From Perkinsus olseni (Eukaryota; Perkinsozoa; Perkinsida; Perkinsidae): 16,436 nucleotides of DNA. Where the stretch lies: assembly GCA_013115135.1 (NCBI GenBank), contig JABANP010000811.1:1-16436 (forward strand). The letters are read 5' to 3'. Positions 8,956 to 16,101 of the stretch are shown in pieces. How positions within the stretch are numbered: the stretch's first letter is position 1; each line of letters starts with the position of its first letter. The notes beneath the pieces are model-generated. The model was not told the origin of the DNA, did not search any database, and saw only the letters and a program-made list of their open reading frames with translations. The position numbers and the translations under genes are program-made.

Positions 8956-10233
8956 GACGTGGCCTCTGGCGGCCTCCCATCTGTTCTTACGTCTCCTGAT
9001 TATTGCACTAATGATTCAGCGGCCGAAAGCGACGGCAAGCCGTTGTTGACATGTAGCAATACTAAGTCTCCTTCTATCCCTGAATATGCTAGTGGTCTCC
9101 GTCGTGCGTACGATGCTACTAAGTTTCTTCCCGACGGTCGTGTGAGGATGAGCAAGCTACGCACCGCATTTGAAGATATTATTACTAAAAACATGGATGC
9201 CGTCAAGGCTGCATTAGGCGAGGATGGGACGTTCTCGGCCTTGCCGGAGTCAGTGGTTGAGGACGCCCGCGATGCGATTGTCCGAATCGGGCGTGCGTTT
9301 GCGTCTGACAAGGACCAGTCCAATCCAAACACCCCCCTGAGTCCGGGTCTGTGGAGGATCGTCGGTGAACTGGCGGGTGACGGCGACTCTCATCTACATG
9401 AGTGGCTCCGCGAGGGAGCGCCTGTTGGTATTTCTAGGGACCTGTCTCCTGGTGGATGGTTCCCGGCGTCCACGACGGCCGACCCTCCTGCCGATGACGA
9501 ATGGAGAGACTGGGTTGAGTCCCATGTATCGGCCTCCCCGACGTCCTGTTCTAACTACCATTCCGCGGAGTCCGACCCAGACAATACTTGGGCGTTGCTC
9601 AAGACCGAACGGCAGGCCGGGTTCTGCTCTTTCTTTGACAACGTGGATGCTCTCTGCGAGGCTGTCGGTAGTAAGGATATCGTTGTCACGAAGATCGCCC
9701 TGGCTACCAAACCTCATACCTCACCTCCCAAGTTTCGGCTTATCTGTGATGCCAGGGAAAACCGTTTAAATACGTTAGTGAGGTGTTCGGAAAGGATTGT
9801 CTTATCGAGAATCGCGGATGTGGTCCAGAGTATCCACGAACTGGCTGAGATTGGCGGTTGGTCGGGGATTGAGTGTCTATCGGCCGACTTTCAGAATGCC
9901 TTTAAATTGATTACCATCGATTCGGCTGAGAAGAGATTTCACATTTGTTTCTTCCAGGGGGTCTGGATTTTACTCCACGTCCTCATGTTCGGCGTGAAAT
10001 CCAGTCCCCTGGTCTGGTGCCGTTATTCCAGTGCTGCGTGCCGGTGGGGGCAACTGCTCTATAGGCCAAGTGAAGGCCGCATATTTTGCTTCGTTGATGA
10101 CCCCAACATTGCAGTCCATGCGCTATCTGCGGAGAGGAGAACGGTGTTGTTCGCCCTGCCTATTCTTCTTTGGGGTGCACTGGGACTGCTCTACAGTCAC
10201 CACAAATTCCAACGGGGAACAAACCTGACATGA
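8956..10233 (+). pseudogene. Pol: reverse transcriptase of the second element (frame broken at its end)
   Basis: The frame is the same as gag and open from the codon after TGA 8953-8955 to a TGA at 10231-10233. No ATG lies close to the gag stop; the nearest clear one is at about 9148. The long N-terminal part contains NYHSAESDPDNTWALLKTER. The polymerase begins with KIALATKP..PKFRLICDAR, then ERIVLSRIADVVQSI, motif A ECLSADFQNAFKLI (Asp 9886-9888), motif B MFGVKSSPLVWCRY, motif C FCFVDDPNIAV (Asp-Asp 10096-10101) and HKFQRGTNLT. The polymerase acidic residues are intact. The frame then ends, but the conserved continuation appears in another frame from about 10230. The FVDDP box and the SSPLVW motif set it apart from the element at 5543. 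Confidence 0.78.
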
Positions 10234-11058
10234 TCGGATTTCGGTTTTCAGTCAGGAGCAGTTGCCTGCGTGTATCCGTCCCGTCAGACAAGTTCCTAAG
10301 TATGTTGGAGCTGGCTAAGAAGGCTCTGTCCTCTGGGCCTGCTGTTTGTTCCAAGCTGCTTCGGCGACTATGCGGCAAGCTGTGCTGGTCTGGCCAAGTG
10401 GTCCCCTTCATCCATTCCCTCTTGGGACCACTCTGGAAGGCAGTCAGTGCTGCTGAAGGTAAATGTCGGAAATCCTCCAGTTGGGTCCTAGTGAGCTCTG
10501 TTCGGCGGTCGCTGCTGTGGTTCAAGTGCTTCCTGGAGAGAGCGAACCGTGTGGCGGAGTCGTGTGGCCTCGGTGGTTTTCTATCTATCGACGGCTCTAT
10601 TGAATACTACTTCCACGACAAGATTTCGCAGCATGACGTGAAGAAGTTCGGAGCTGCGGTTGGCGATCATAGATATCAGGGTCTGTGGGAGGCGCTTGCC
10701 CTGCTGGTTGCTGTGCGGTTGTGGAGGAAACGGCTGCCTCTGTCAGTGTCTCTACTATGTCGCAGTGACTCTCGGACGGCGATTGGCGCGGCGCTCAAGC
10801 TGAGATCTAGCTCCCCATCCATCAATCAAACACCGGCAAATGAGCGGGACGGGAAGAGTGCGAAACTCCCGTTTTGGATCTTCTGAAGGTTTTCCCTCTC
10901 GCTCCCGTTCCGTGGCGGGAGAGCGAGTCCCGCCCGAGTCCCGCACTTCTCGCTGCGCTGAATTGACTTTGGGGAAACGCAACGCGGATGAGCTGTGGAA
11001 CGCGGGCATTTTGGTATGTTATTCCAACATTCTAGAGCGTCGTCCAGAACATACCTGA
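10230..11058 (+). pseudogene. Pol continuation: thumb/connection and RNase H, internally deleted
   Basis: From about 10230 a new frame carries IGFRFSV, then a segment SKLLRRLCGKLCWSGQVVPF..LLGPLW, the usual connection after this type of polymerase, then RNase H-like GLGGFLSIDGS, GLWEALALLVAVRLW (Glu) and LLCRSDSRTAIGAALKLRSS (Asp). The first catalytic Asp is not evident before GLGG. After KLRSSSPSINQ the expected RNase H end (ADxLSR) is missing and the frame stops at 10886. An overlapping frame (10840-11058) carries FPSRSRSVAGERVPPESRTS, which resembles the tail that normally follows ADxLSR. A deletion around 10830-10890 is inferred. Confidence 0.65.
10898..10927 (+). other. GC-rich hairpin with tandem GAGTCCCGC
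   Basis: CTCGCTCCCG (10898-10907) pairs with CGGGAGAGCGAG (10916-10927), leaving a two-base bulge. Immediately after, CGAGTCCCGC occurs twice in tandem (10924-10933 and 10935-10944), and GCGGGAC at 10844-10850 can pair with either copy. The cluster coincides with the suspected deletion in pol. Confidence 0.45.
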
Positions 11059-11143
11059 TTTTGCATGCTTCATCGTTTTGGCCGCCACAATGTGGCGTGG
11101 TGCCGCGTGCGCAGTATTGCGTTCTGTGCGGTTGTCGTTCTAT

Positions 11144-11174
11144 CCTGTGAGTATGAACTGCATGAACTCACAGG
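11144..11174 (+). other. Hairpin in repeat unit 1
   Basis: CCTGTGAGT (11144-11152) pairs with ACTCACAGG (11166-11174) around a 13-base loop. The stem extends inward relative to the other units. Confidence 0.65.
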
Positions 11175-11324
11175 GATTTTGACTATTGCGCCGGTCAGCT
11201 GAAGCACAATCCCGCGAGAAATTATCGTGTACAGCTCTTAAGCGTCGTCCAGACCATACCTGATATTGCTTGGTTCCTCGCTGTGGCGCGTGCGCAGTAG
11301 TGCGTTCTGCGCGGTTATCGCTCT

Positions 11325-11355
11325 ACCCTGTGAGGCCTGTATGTAGTCACAGGGT
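11325..11355 (+). other. Hairpin in repeat unit 2
   Basis: ACCCTGTGA (11325-11333) pairs with TCACAGGGT (11347-11355) around a 13-base loop GGCCTGTATGTAG. Confidence 0.65.
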
Positions 11356-11511
11356 TTCAACTCTCGCGGCGGTTAGGTGAAGCGAAATCCCCCGAGAAAT
11401 TGTCCCTTACGCCTCTACAGCGTCGTCCAGACCATACCTGATTTTGTATGGTTAATCGTTGTTTCGTCGGGCAGCGTGCGCAGTATTGCGTTCTGTGCGG
11501 TTGTCGTTCTA

Positions 11512-11540
11512 CCCTGTGAGGCCTGTATGTAGTCACAGGG
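11512..11540 (+). other. Hairpin in repeat unit 3
   Basis: CCCTGTGA (11512-11519) pairs with TCACAGGG (11533-11540), with the same loop as unit 2. Confidence 0.65.
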
Positions 11541-11665
11541 ATTTCGACTATCGCGGCGGTCAGCTGAAGAACATTCCCGCGAGAAATTCTTGTGTACACC
11601 TCTTAAGCGTCGTCCTGACCATACCCGATTCTGGAATTGTCTTGTCGGCATTTCTTGTACATAGA

Positions 11666-12043
11666 CCCCGGAATACTATGTAGTGTCTCACAACGGCTAG
11701 CCAATAATGTCAAATATGTGGAGCTCCCGCGATGTACTTTCATCGTGACCTGACAGAGTCACGTGCGTAATCATTACGAATACTCATTCTGTTATGGGTG
11801 TTTCTATGTCGAAGGCGTCCCATCCACTACATAAGATCAGCGACTCCCAGGAGATATGGTCGTATGGTAGTGGGCTCAGATTCACATCGTTAGACCCAGG
11901 TTCGATCCTGGCGCAAGGTATTTCAGGTTATATGATCCTGTCCCACTTGTGTAAGCTGTGTTAAGCTATAGCAACGATTGCTCGTTACCCCTTTTTGTTC
12001 TCTACCTCTCTTTTCCCTCTATTGCGTTGGAGTCACGTTAAAC
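11666..12043 (+). other. Noncoding leader region before the gag-like ORF
   Basis: No ORF is supported here. Apart from the tRNA-like stretch it holds a pyrimidine-rich tract (about 11988-12023) just ahead of the ATG at 12044. It could be the leader or remnant LTR of the element encoding the following ORF. No second copy of it is present in this window. Confidence 0.3.
11852..11919 (+). pseudogene. Degenerate tRNA-like sequence
   Basis: TATGGTCGTATGGTAG (11855-11870) resembles an A box and GGTTCGATCC (11899-11908) is a perfect B box. The T stem CCAGG/CCTGG closes, but its loop is 6 bases instead of 7, the acceptor arms do not pair, and no standard anticodon stem is seen. It could be a tRNA pseudogene or the tRNA-derived head of a SINE. 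No further SINE body is recognised. Confidence 0.4.
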
Positions 12044-13234
12044 ATGGTGCATCATCCGAGAAGAGACTCAGGAACTCTGCCTAACGCTGGCGAGTCTCGT
12101 AAGGCACGTGAACATCTCGCTGAGACTCCTGAGGATCAATCTCTTGGTGACGGTACCGGAGGATCATCAGGGAGTACTCAACAAGGTTCATCACCTGCCA
12201 GAGGTGATAGTATTAAACACACCTCCGAGAATCCTGAGCGCTCGAATCCTGTGACGCCATCTACTGGGAAAAGGAAGAAGAAAGCACTTTCTCCTCTAAT
12301 CTTTCTTAAACCGGCTCTCACGGAACCCGTCTCCGTTTGGGATGAGTTACGTTCAACGGTGGAAGCTCATCGTGAGGAGTCTGAAGGTCGCGCGTCTCTC
12401 TCAACTGCAGAATTGGGACGTCTAACTCCCTATGCTGCAGTAGAATACCTTCTGGGATGTGGTAACCCCCATGGAATAGGTTGGAGAGATCTTTGTTTCT
12501 GCGACCGCAGCGGTAACAGTCTTGGTTTGGATCTACCCCGTTTCATTGCGACTTACGGTCTAGGTCTCAGTGATCAACGTGTTCATGACCCTTCACTGGA
12601 AGCAGCTATAGCTAATGCTCGTAGGCGCCTGGACACCACCTCCGATTCCAATACTGCCTTGTCGAATCTTGTTCCGGGAGTGACGATAAACCCTAGGTTC
12701 AACGATCGGGATTTTATGCGTCACCTTGAACGGTCTACCCAAGCGTGTAAAGTGAATCCGAGTCCTCTACGTCTCCTGGCCATTGCGGCCGTGCTACCTT
12801 CCAGATTTACTGAAGTCATCCGTGATGAGCTCGTCCGTGACGCAGCTCTTCCGGTGACGGAAGGTAAGTTTGGTTCGTGGAGGGTTGTTTATCATCGGCT
12901 TAAAGAGGCTGAAGCTCTTCCAGCGGTAGATAGTGGTATTCGAAAACAACTGGTTAACTCTGCAAGCACACTCCTCTTGGAGTGGTATGCCAGTTGCTCG
13001 ACCCTACTGCAAAAGGTTGTTACTCCAGCCCACGAGTTCTTCACTCGGCCGGAGAAATTCACTTCTGCTCTGAGTTCGACATCACATCACGTGACTACCC
13101 TACAATTCACGCCTCTCCAATTGATTCCTCCACTCTCATTCGCACACTGTGATTCGCACACCTCAAGTTCTTTACCTCCAAACTGCCATCGTCAACCTCT
13201 GGGAGTGTCCCACGGACGACTTATTGCCCCATGA
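12044..13234 (+). CDS. Gag-like protein, probably 3'-truncated
   Basis: ATG 12044 has purine at -3 and G at +4 and gives 396 residues. The first 75 or so residues are Ser/Gly/Pro/charged and disordered-looking, ending in a basic GKRKKK cluster. A globular part follows (VWDELRSTVEAHREE, then LTPYAAVEYLLGCGNP and WRDLCFCDRSGN). At about 215-265 VTINPRFNDRDFMRHLERST and SPLRLLAIAAVLPSRFTEVI have the helical look of a retroelement capsid. No zinc finger or protease is seen. From residue 343 on (13072) the sequence is a 61 bp block repeated at 14618, and the last 53 residues are Ser/His/Pro-rich and atypical, so the natural C-terminus was probably replaced at this junction. Gag identity is inferred from pattern only; a host gene is possible. 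Confidence 0.5.
   Translation: MVHHPRRDSGTLPNAGESRKAREHLAETPEDQSLGDGTGGSSGSTQQGSSPARGDSIKHTSENPERSNPVTPSTGKRKKKALSPLIFLKPALTEPVSVWDELRSTVEAHREESEGRASLSTAELGRLTPYAAVEYLLGCGNPHGIGWRDLCFCDRSGNSLGLDLPRFIATYGLGLSDQRVHDPSLEAAIANARRRLDTTSDSNTALSNLVPGVTINPRFNDRDFMRHLERSTQACKVNPSPLRLLAIAAVLPSRFTEVIRDELVRDAALPVTEGKFGSWRVVYHRLKEAEALPAVDSGIRKQLVNSASTLLLEWYASCSTLLQKVVTPAHEFFTRPEKFTSALSSTSHHVTTLQFTPLQLIPPLSFAHCDSHTSSSLPPNCHRQPLGVSHGRLIAP
13072..13132 (+). repeat. 61 bp perfect direct repeat, left copy
   Basis: Identical to 14618-14678, beginning GAGTTCGACATCACATCACG and ending GATTCCTCCA. Flanking bases differ at once on both sides. It forms the tail end of the gag-like ORF. Confidence 0.9.
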
Positions 13235-13717
13235 GAGACCCCCATTTGCTGACAATTCTCCCTCTTTGAGCGGGGAGTGGTACGTTGTACACGGTTACCG
13301 ATAGGGTGGGTGACTGGTGACACGTAGCAGCAAAAAATAGAATACATATATATGATCTCTTTTTTAATTAACCTGTCACCCTGTCACCACCATCGAAAAC
13401 CTCTACTCAGGTACTTTTTCGAAGCGCATTTAGCGAGCGTCAGCCTCATTACCTTGGTGACACGGGCTGCCATTCGTGTCAACCGCGAGGATTACGGAAC
13501 GAGTGGTACGGTATAAACGAGCGCGCGCTCTGGCCACGTACCGCACGCTCCACATATCTTCATGCAGTGAGGATACTCCATTCTCGAAGAAAATATGGGT
13601 TCGTCAGAATTGACTGACTGACCTCGTCTCAAACACGGTACGCCGAGAGTTCGGAACAAATAACAAAGTTCCAAATGGGGGATTTCCCCACGAGCTACGG
13701 GTCCCAAAGCCTGTTCT
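13235..13717 (+). other. Intergenic region upstream of the tRNA cluster
   Basis: No protein gene is supported. It holds the GGTGAC/GTCACC array. A minus-strand open frame (13492-13707) has no recognisable motif and is left uncalled. Confidence 0.4.
13309..13388 (+). promoter_or_regulatory. Paired GGTGAC / GTCACC boxes around an AT-rich core
   Basis: GGTGAC at 13309-13314 and 13316-13321 is mirrored by GTCACC at 13375-13380 and 13383-13388. The 53 bases between are AT-rich (ATACATATATATG, TTTTTTAATTAA). A further TGGTGACACG at 13455-13464 repeats the one at 13315-13324. The layout resembles either inverted termini or a double protein-binding site. Function is unknown. Confidence 0.35.
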
Positions 13718-13790
13718 GCCCGTCTAGCTCAGTCGGTAGAGCGCAAGGCTCTTAACCTTGTGGTCGTGGGTTCGAGCCCCACGGTGGGTG
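13718..13790 (+). tRNA. tRNA-Lys (anticodon CTT)
   Basis: All four arms form: acceptor GCCCGTC against GGTGGGT (with G-T pairs), D stem GCTC/GAGC, anticodon stem CAAGG/CCTTG with loop CTCTTAA (anticodon CTT), T stem GTGGG/CCCAC with loop TTCGAGC, discriminator G. There is no intron and no encoded CCA, as in eukaryotes. A box TAGCTCAGTCGG and B box GGTTCGAGCC are intact. No T run follows closely. Confidence 0.95.
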
Positions 13791-13905
13791 ATTGATTCAT
13801 TAGGTCATTCTTCCGCACTACACTTTAAGAGTAGTACGATGCCGAGGAAGACATCGGGAGAGCCGCGCGTGCTCGCCGGTGATAGCAACGGCTCCTCAAC
13901 CCGTC

Positions 13906-13917
13906 AGAAAATTTTCT
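13906..13917 (+). other. 12 bp palindrome between tRNA genes
   Basis: AGAAAATTTTCT is self-complementary. It lies between tRNA-Lys and tRNA-Leu and may act as the T-rich 3' signal of the first; otherwise no role is seen. Confidence 0.3.
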
Positions 13918-13963
13918 ATTTTCTGGCACTGTTCCAACCGGCACCATTACAGCTTGCCTTCAC

Positions 13964-14043
13964 GACAGTTTGGCCGAGTGGTCTAAGGCGCTGGCTTAAG
14001 GCGCCAGTCCGAAAGGGCGTGGGTTCGAACCCCACAGCTGTCA
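13964..14043 (+). tRNA. tRNA-Leu (anticodon AAG)
   Basis: Acceptor GACAGTT pairs with AGCTGTC. The D arm TGGCCGAGTGGTCTAAGG is typical of leucine tRNAs. Anticodon stem CTGGC/GCCAG holds loop TTAAGGC (anticodon AAG). A variable arm (TCCGAAAGGGC) follows, then T arm GTGGG-TTCGAAC-CCCAC and discriminator A. Length is 80 bases, with no intron and no CCA. Confidence 0.96.
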
Positions 14044-14087
14044 GACTTTATTCTGGAGCAAGCTTGAGAACTCTGATCTAGGGTGTA

Positions 14088-14093
14088 TTTTTT
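14088..14093 (+). terminator. Possible RNA polymerase III T-run terminator
   Basis: TTTTTT lies 45 bases after the end of tRNA-Leu. It is the first run of four or more T after that gene; such runs stop RNA polymerase III. Confidence 0.45.
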
Positions 14094-14143
14094 CGGGAGA
14101 GTGGAGGAAAAGACGCAGTCATACCTTGCTGACTTCGCGCGAA

Positions 14144-14216
14144 GCTCCGCTAGCTCAGTAGGCAGAGCGTGTGGCTGTTAACCACAAGGTCGGTAGTTCG
14201 AACCTATCGTGGAGCG
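14144..14216 (+). tRNA. tRNA-Asn (anticodon GTT)
   Basis: Acceptor GCTCCGC pairs with GTGGAGC, D stem GCTC/GAGC, anticodon stem TGTGG/CCACA with loop CTGTTAA (anticodon GTT), T arm GGTAG-TTCGAAC-CTATC, discriminator G. It is 73 bases without intron or CCA. It shares strand with the two preceding tRNA genes, spaced 173 and 100 bases apart. Confidence 0.95.
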
Positions 14217-14617
14217 CTATAAACTTTCTAATTTCCTGATGTTATTGGGAGGTCCCTGGTTCAATTACGGAATAGCGAATGCAGCTTCCAGTACACTGGA
14301 ATCTATATATTGGCGCTGATCCCGAAGAGCTTTTTCGTAGCATCTGCGAGGTCGGATATAGTCGTCTCTATCCCGCCCCGGTCCCCTAGATCAATGTTGG
14401 CACCACCGGAGCTCATACCGCTGCACATACACACACACGCCGAAAGCCTAACACATCGCCGGGTAGCAAACATTGTACAGGGGGGAAGGGGCAGCCCTGA
14501 AGGGGACTCCGCACAGACCAGAGTAGGTTTACAAGCTAGGCCTTCGTGAAGACTTGTCTCCCGTGCGAATTTATATCCGGCTCTGCCTAACCCCTCACGT
14601 CACTAGCCTGGACGGCG
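14217..14617. other. Region after the tRNA cluster
   Basis: GGTCCCTGGTTCAATTACGG (about 14251-14270) resembles a worn T arm with B box, but its stem pairs in only about three of five places. The rest holds a short minus-strand ORF listed separately. The plus-strand open frame over it looks like its shadow. Confidence 0.3.
14303..14416 (-). CDS. Candidate 37-residue protein, unknown
   Basis: On the minus strand ATG 14414-14416 (another in-frame ATG at 14426-14428) opens a frame ending in TAG at 14303-14305. The product (MSSGGANIDLGDRGG, then IETTISDLADATKKLFG) has balanced composition, an amphipathic helix-like second half and no low-complexity signs, unlike the opposite-strand reading. It is too short to assign and has no known motif. 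It may be an N-terminal exon, a fragment, or chance. Confidence 0.25.
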   Translation of the reverse strand: MSSGGANIDLGDRGGIETTISDLADATKKLFGISANI

Positions 14618-14678
14618 GAGTTCGACATCACATCACGTGACTACCCTACAATTCACGCCTCTCCAATTGATTCCTCCA
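14618..14678 (+). repeat. 61 bp perfect direct repeat, right copy
   Basis: Identical in all 61 bases to 13072-13132. Together the copies bracket the three tRNA genes in about 1.6 kb. Here it lies in noncoding sequence. Confidence 0.9.
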
Positions 14679-14812
14679 TTCCTCTACACATTTATTGGAA
14701 TTACCTCGTTGCATATGGAGCAATCATGCAGATGAGTGGAAGTTGCAGCGTCATAATAAGACCAAAACTCGCATGACCCTGCAAAATCGATAAGAATTAT
14801 GTCAAGCCGTAG

Positions 14813-14983
14813 GATGTTACGGTAGCCGTAGGGGAAGTCGTAGATATTTCACGGCTATTTGGCTCAGGGGTTTCGGGCCTGAAGTCTGAGGACGCCAGAC
14901 TTGGCGAGAACATTGGCGTAGTCGAAACCTTTCTCGAGAGTCTCGCCGAGTCTAAGTCGACTTTGCAGCTGGGCAGGGATTGA
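14813..14983 (+). other. Possible coding relic, 56 codons
   Basis: Between TAG 14810-14812 and TGA 14981-14983 the plus frame reads a protein-like sequence (VAVGEVVDISRLFGSGVSGL, then VVETFLESLAESKSTLQ) with no internal ATG. An ATG at 14798 lies one frame away. It may be a dead or spliced fragment. Minus-strand readings over the same bases (up to 80 codons) are the alternative. Confidence 0.2.
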
Positions 14984-15693
14984 TAGAGAGATGTCAACGA
15001 TACATTCAGCTGAGACTGTTTCACGAGTGACCACCGTACTCGGTCCGAGTAGCCCTTGAGCAGCTTGGCTACGAAAGCAATAGACGGTTATACAAGCCAC
15101 ATGCATAGCGTCGCTACGGACTATTTATCGACTTGAAAATCGAGTGATGACTCGTTGTCATGGTTTATAGTAGTCGCTTCAGTACTATTGGAGGCTGCAC
15201 TAAGTTAGTTGTCAGATCGCGGAGTACCAGCGAACTGTAAGCAGCGCGGTTACACAAAAATCTCGGACGGGAGAGAGTACGAGGTGAAACGGGGAGCACG
15301 CTGGGCGTCCTCGGAGCAACTACCGTTTAGTTGTAAAGGACGCATATGTGCTCGAGCCAATCTAGTAGTCGAGACAGAACGCCTTATCAAGCGACTCTGA
15401 AATATCCAAAAACTCCTTCACTTGCATAGGAGTTGGACCACTCGGCTAAGGGCGTTGCGGATTGGAAATAACAGTGATATGCCTCTTGCGATAGACTGCC
15501 CTCGTCAGCTGCTGCACGGTCATACCCACAGGAATCAAGCCGCGTCCTATTATGAGGGCAACAATGTATACATATGGATTGATGTACGAATTTTAGAAGC
15601 TCTGCTGGTCATCATGATGAGAGTCAGGGACAAATAGAAGCAGTGTAAAAACCGATCACTGGCTCGCGGAGCGTCGTGTAACTGCCAATTTGA
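14984..15693. other. No supported gene
   Basis: Short open frames at 15209-15400 and 15422-15637 (plus) have ordinary but unrecognised products and no supporting motif. A tRNA-like D-arm string lies on the minus strand at 15436-15446. Nothing else stands out. Confidence 0.35.
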
Positions 15694-16089
15694 ATGGAGT
15701 TCCACTACTACAATGGTGTACTATGCACTACTGATGGTGAAGGTTACACTATGGTGAGGGCTTCGTCTGCCACTACTGATGTATCATTAACTCCTGAGAT
15801 CCTAACTTTCGGTGAGGCCACCAGGAGTCCACTAGAAGTTATGTTCGAGGCTGACTTATTCACCTATCATGACCGCTTCCTCACTAAAGTGTGCCAAAAT
15901 CGACTACGAAGGGCTGGCATCCCTGCGTGGTCGCTGTTCTTCATAGTCCTTGCCCCGGGAGGGGTGTGGATTGCCCTGGTTTGTGTCGTCTCTGTTCACA
16001 GAGACGAACGAGTATGTCGAATCTCTGTTCACGAATATGTCATCACACAATATCTTAGTGCTCTCGTATCTAGCGCAGCTGAGCGATAG
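15694..16089 (+). CDS. Hypothetical protein, possible single membrane segment
   Basis: ATG 15694 opens 131 residues. The first 75 are soluble-looking (MEFHYYNGVLCTTDGEGYTM, then LTPEILTFGEATRSPLEVMF). Residues about 78-100 are strongly hydrophobic (AWSLFFIVLAPGGVWIALVC), followed by a basic/charged segment (HRDERVCR). No family is recognised. A 9 bp hairpin sits in the codons just after the hydrophobic stretch. It could be a real small membrane protein or a decayed fragment. Confidence 0.35.
   Translation: MEFHYYNGVLCTTDGEGYTMVRASSATTDVSLTPEILTFGEATRSPLEVMFEADLFTYHDRFLTKVCQNRLRRAGIPAWSLFFIVLAPGGVWIALVCVVSVHRDERVCRISVHEYVITQYLSALVSSAAER
15986..16007 (+). other. Perfect 9 bp hairpin
   Basis: TCGTCTCTG (15986-15994) and CAGAGACGA (15999-16007) pair around a TTCA loop. 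A second TCTCTGTTCACGA follows at about 16020-16032, repeating the left arm and loop. Confidence 0.55.
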
Positions 16090-16101
16090 TATTGTTGTCC
16101 T

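Larger units (their letters stand above)
11036..11665 (+). repeat. Tandem array, about 3.3 copies of a 178-205 bp unit
   Basis: Units start with AGCGTCGTCCAG at 11036 (205 bp), 11241 (178 bp), 11419 (187 bp) and 11606 (partial, with AGCGTCGTCCTGACC, fading by about 11665). Shared blocks are ACATACCTGAT or CCATACCTGAT, GCGTGCGCAGTA, TGCGTTCTG, the CCTGTGA..TCACAGG hairpin, CGGTCAGCTGAAG and CGAGAAATT. Units 2 and 3 are closest to each other; unit 1 has an extra piece (GCCGCCACAATGTGGC). The array starts inside or directly after the pol frame, so it is likely the 3' end of that element or a satellite it landed beside. No copy is seen at its 5' side. Confidence 0.85.

Noticed and set aside
11036..11665. 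Array read as CRISPR
   Set aside because: Units are long, contiguous and similar throughout, with no unique spacers; the genome is eukaryotic.
14853..14870. GGCTATTTGGCTCAGG resembles the dinoflagellate/Perkinsus spliced leader
   Set aside because: Only about 12 of 16 positions agree and no retroposed cDNA features are seen; likely chance.
15385..15461. Minus-strand D-arm-like string (GCCGAGTGGTC) similar to tRNA-Leu
   Set aside because: No T arm with a TTCRA loop follows and the anticodon loop would be 9 or more bases, so no tRNA is supported.
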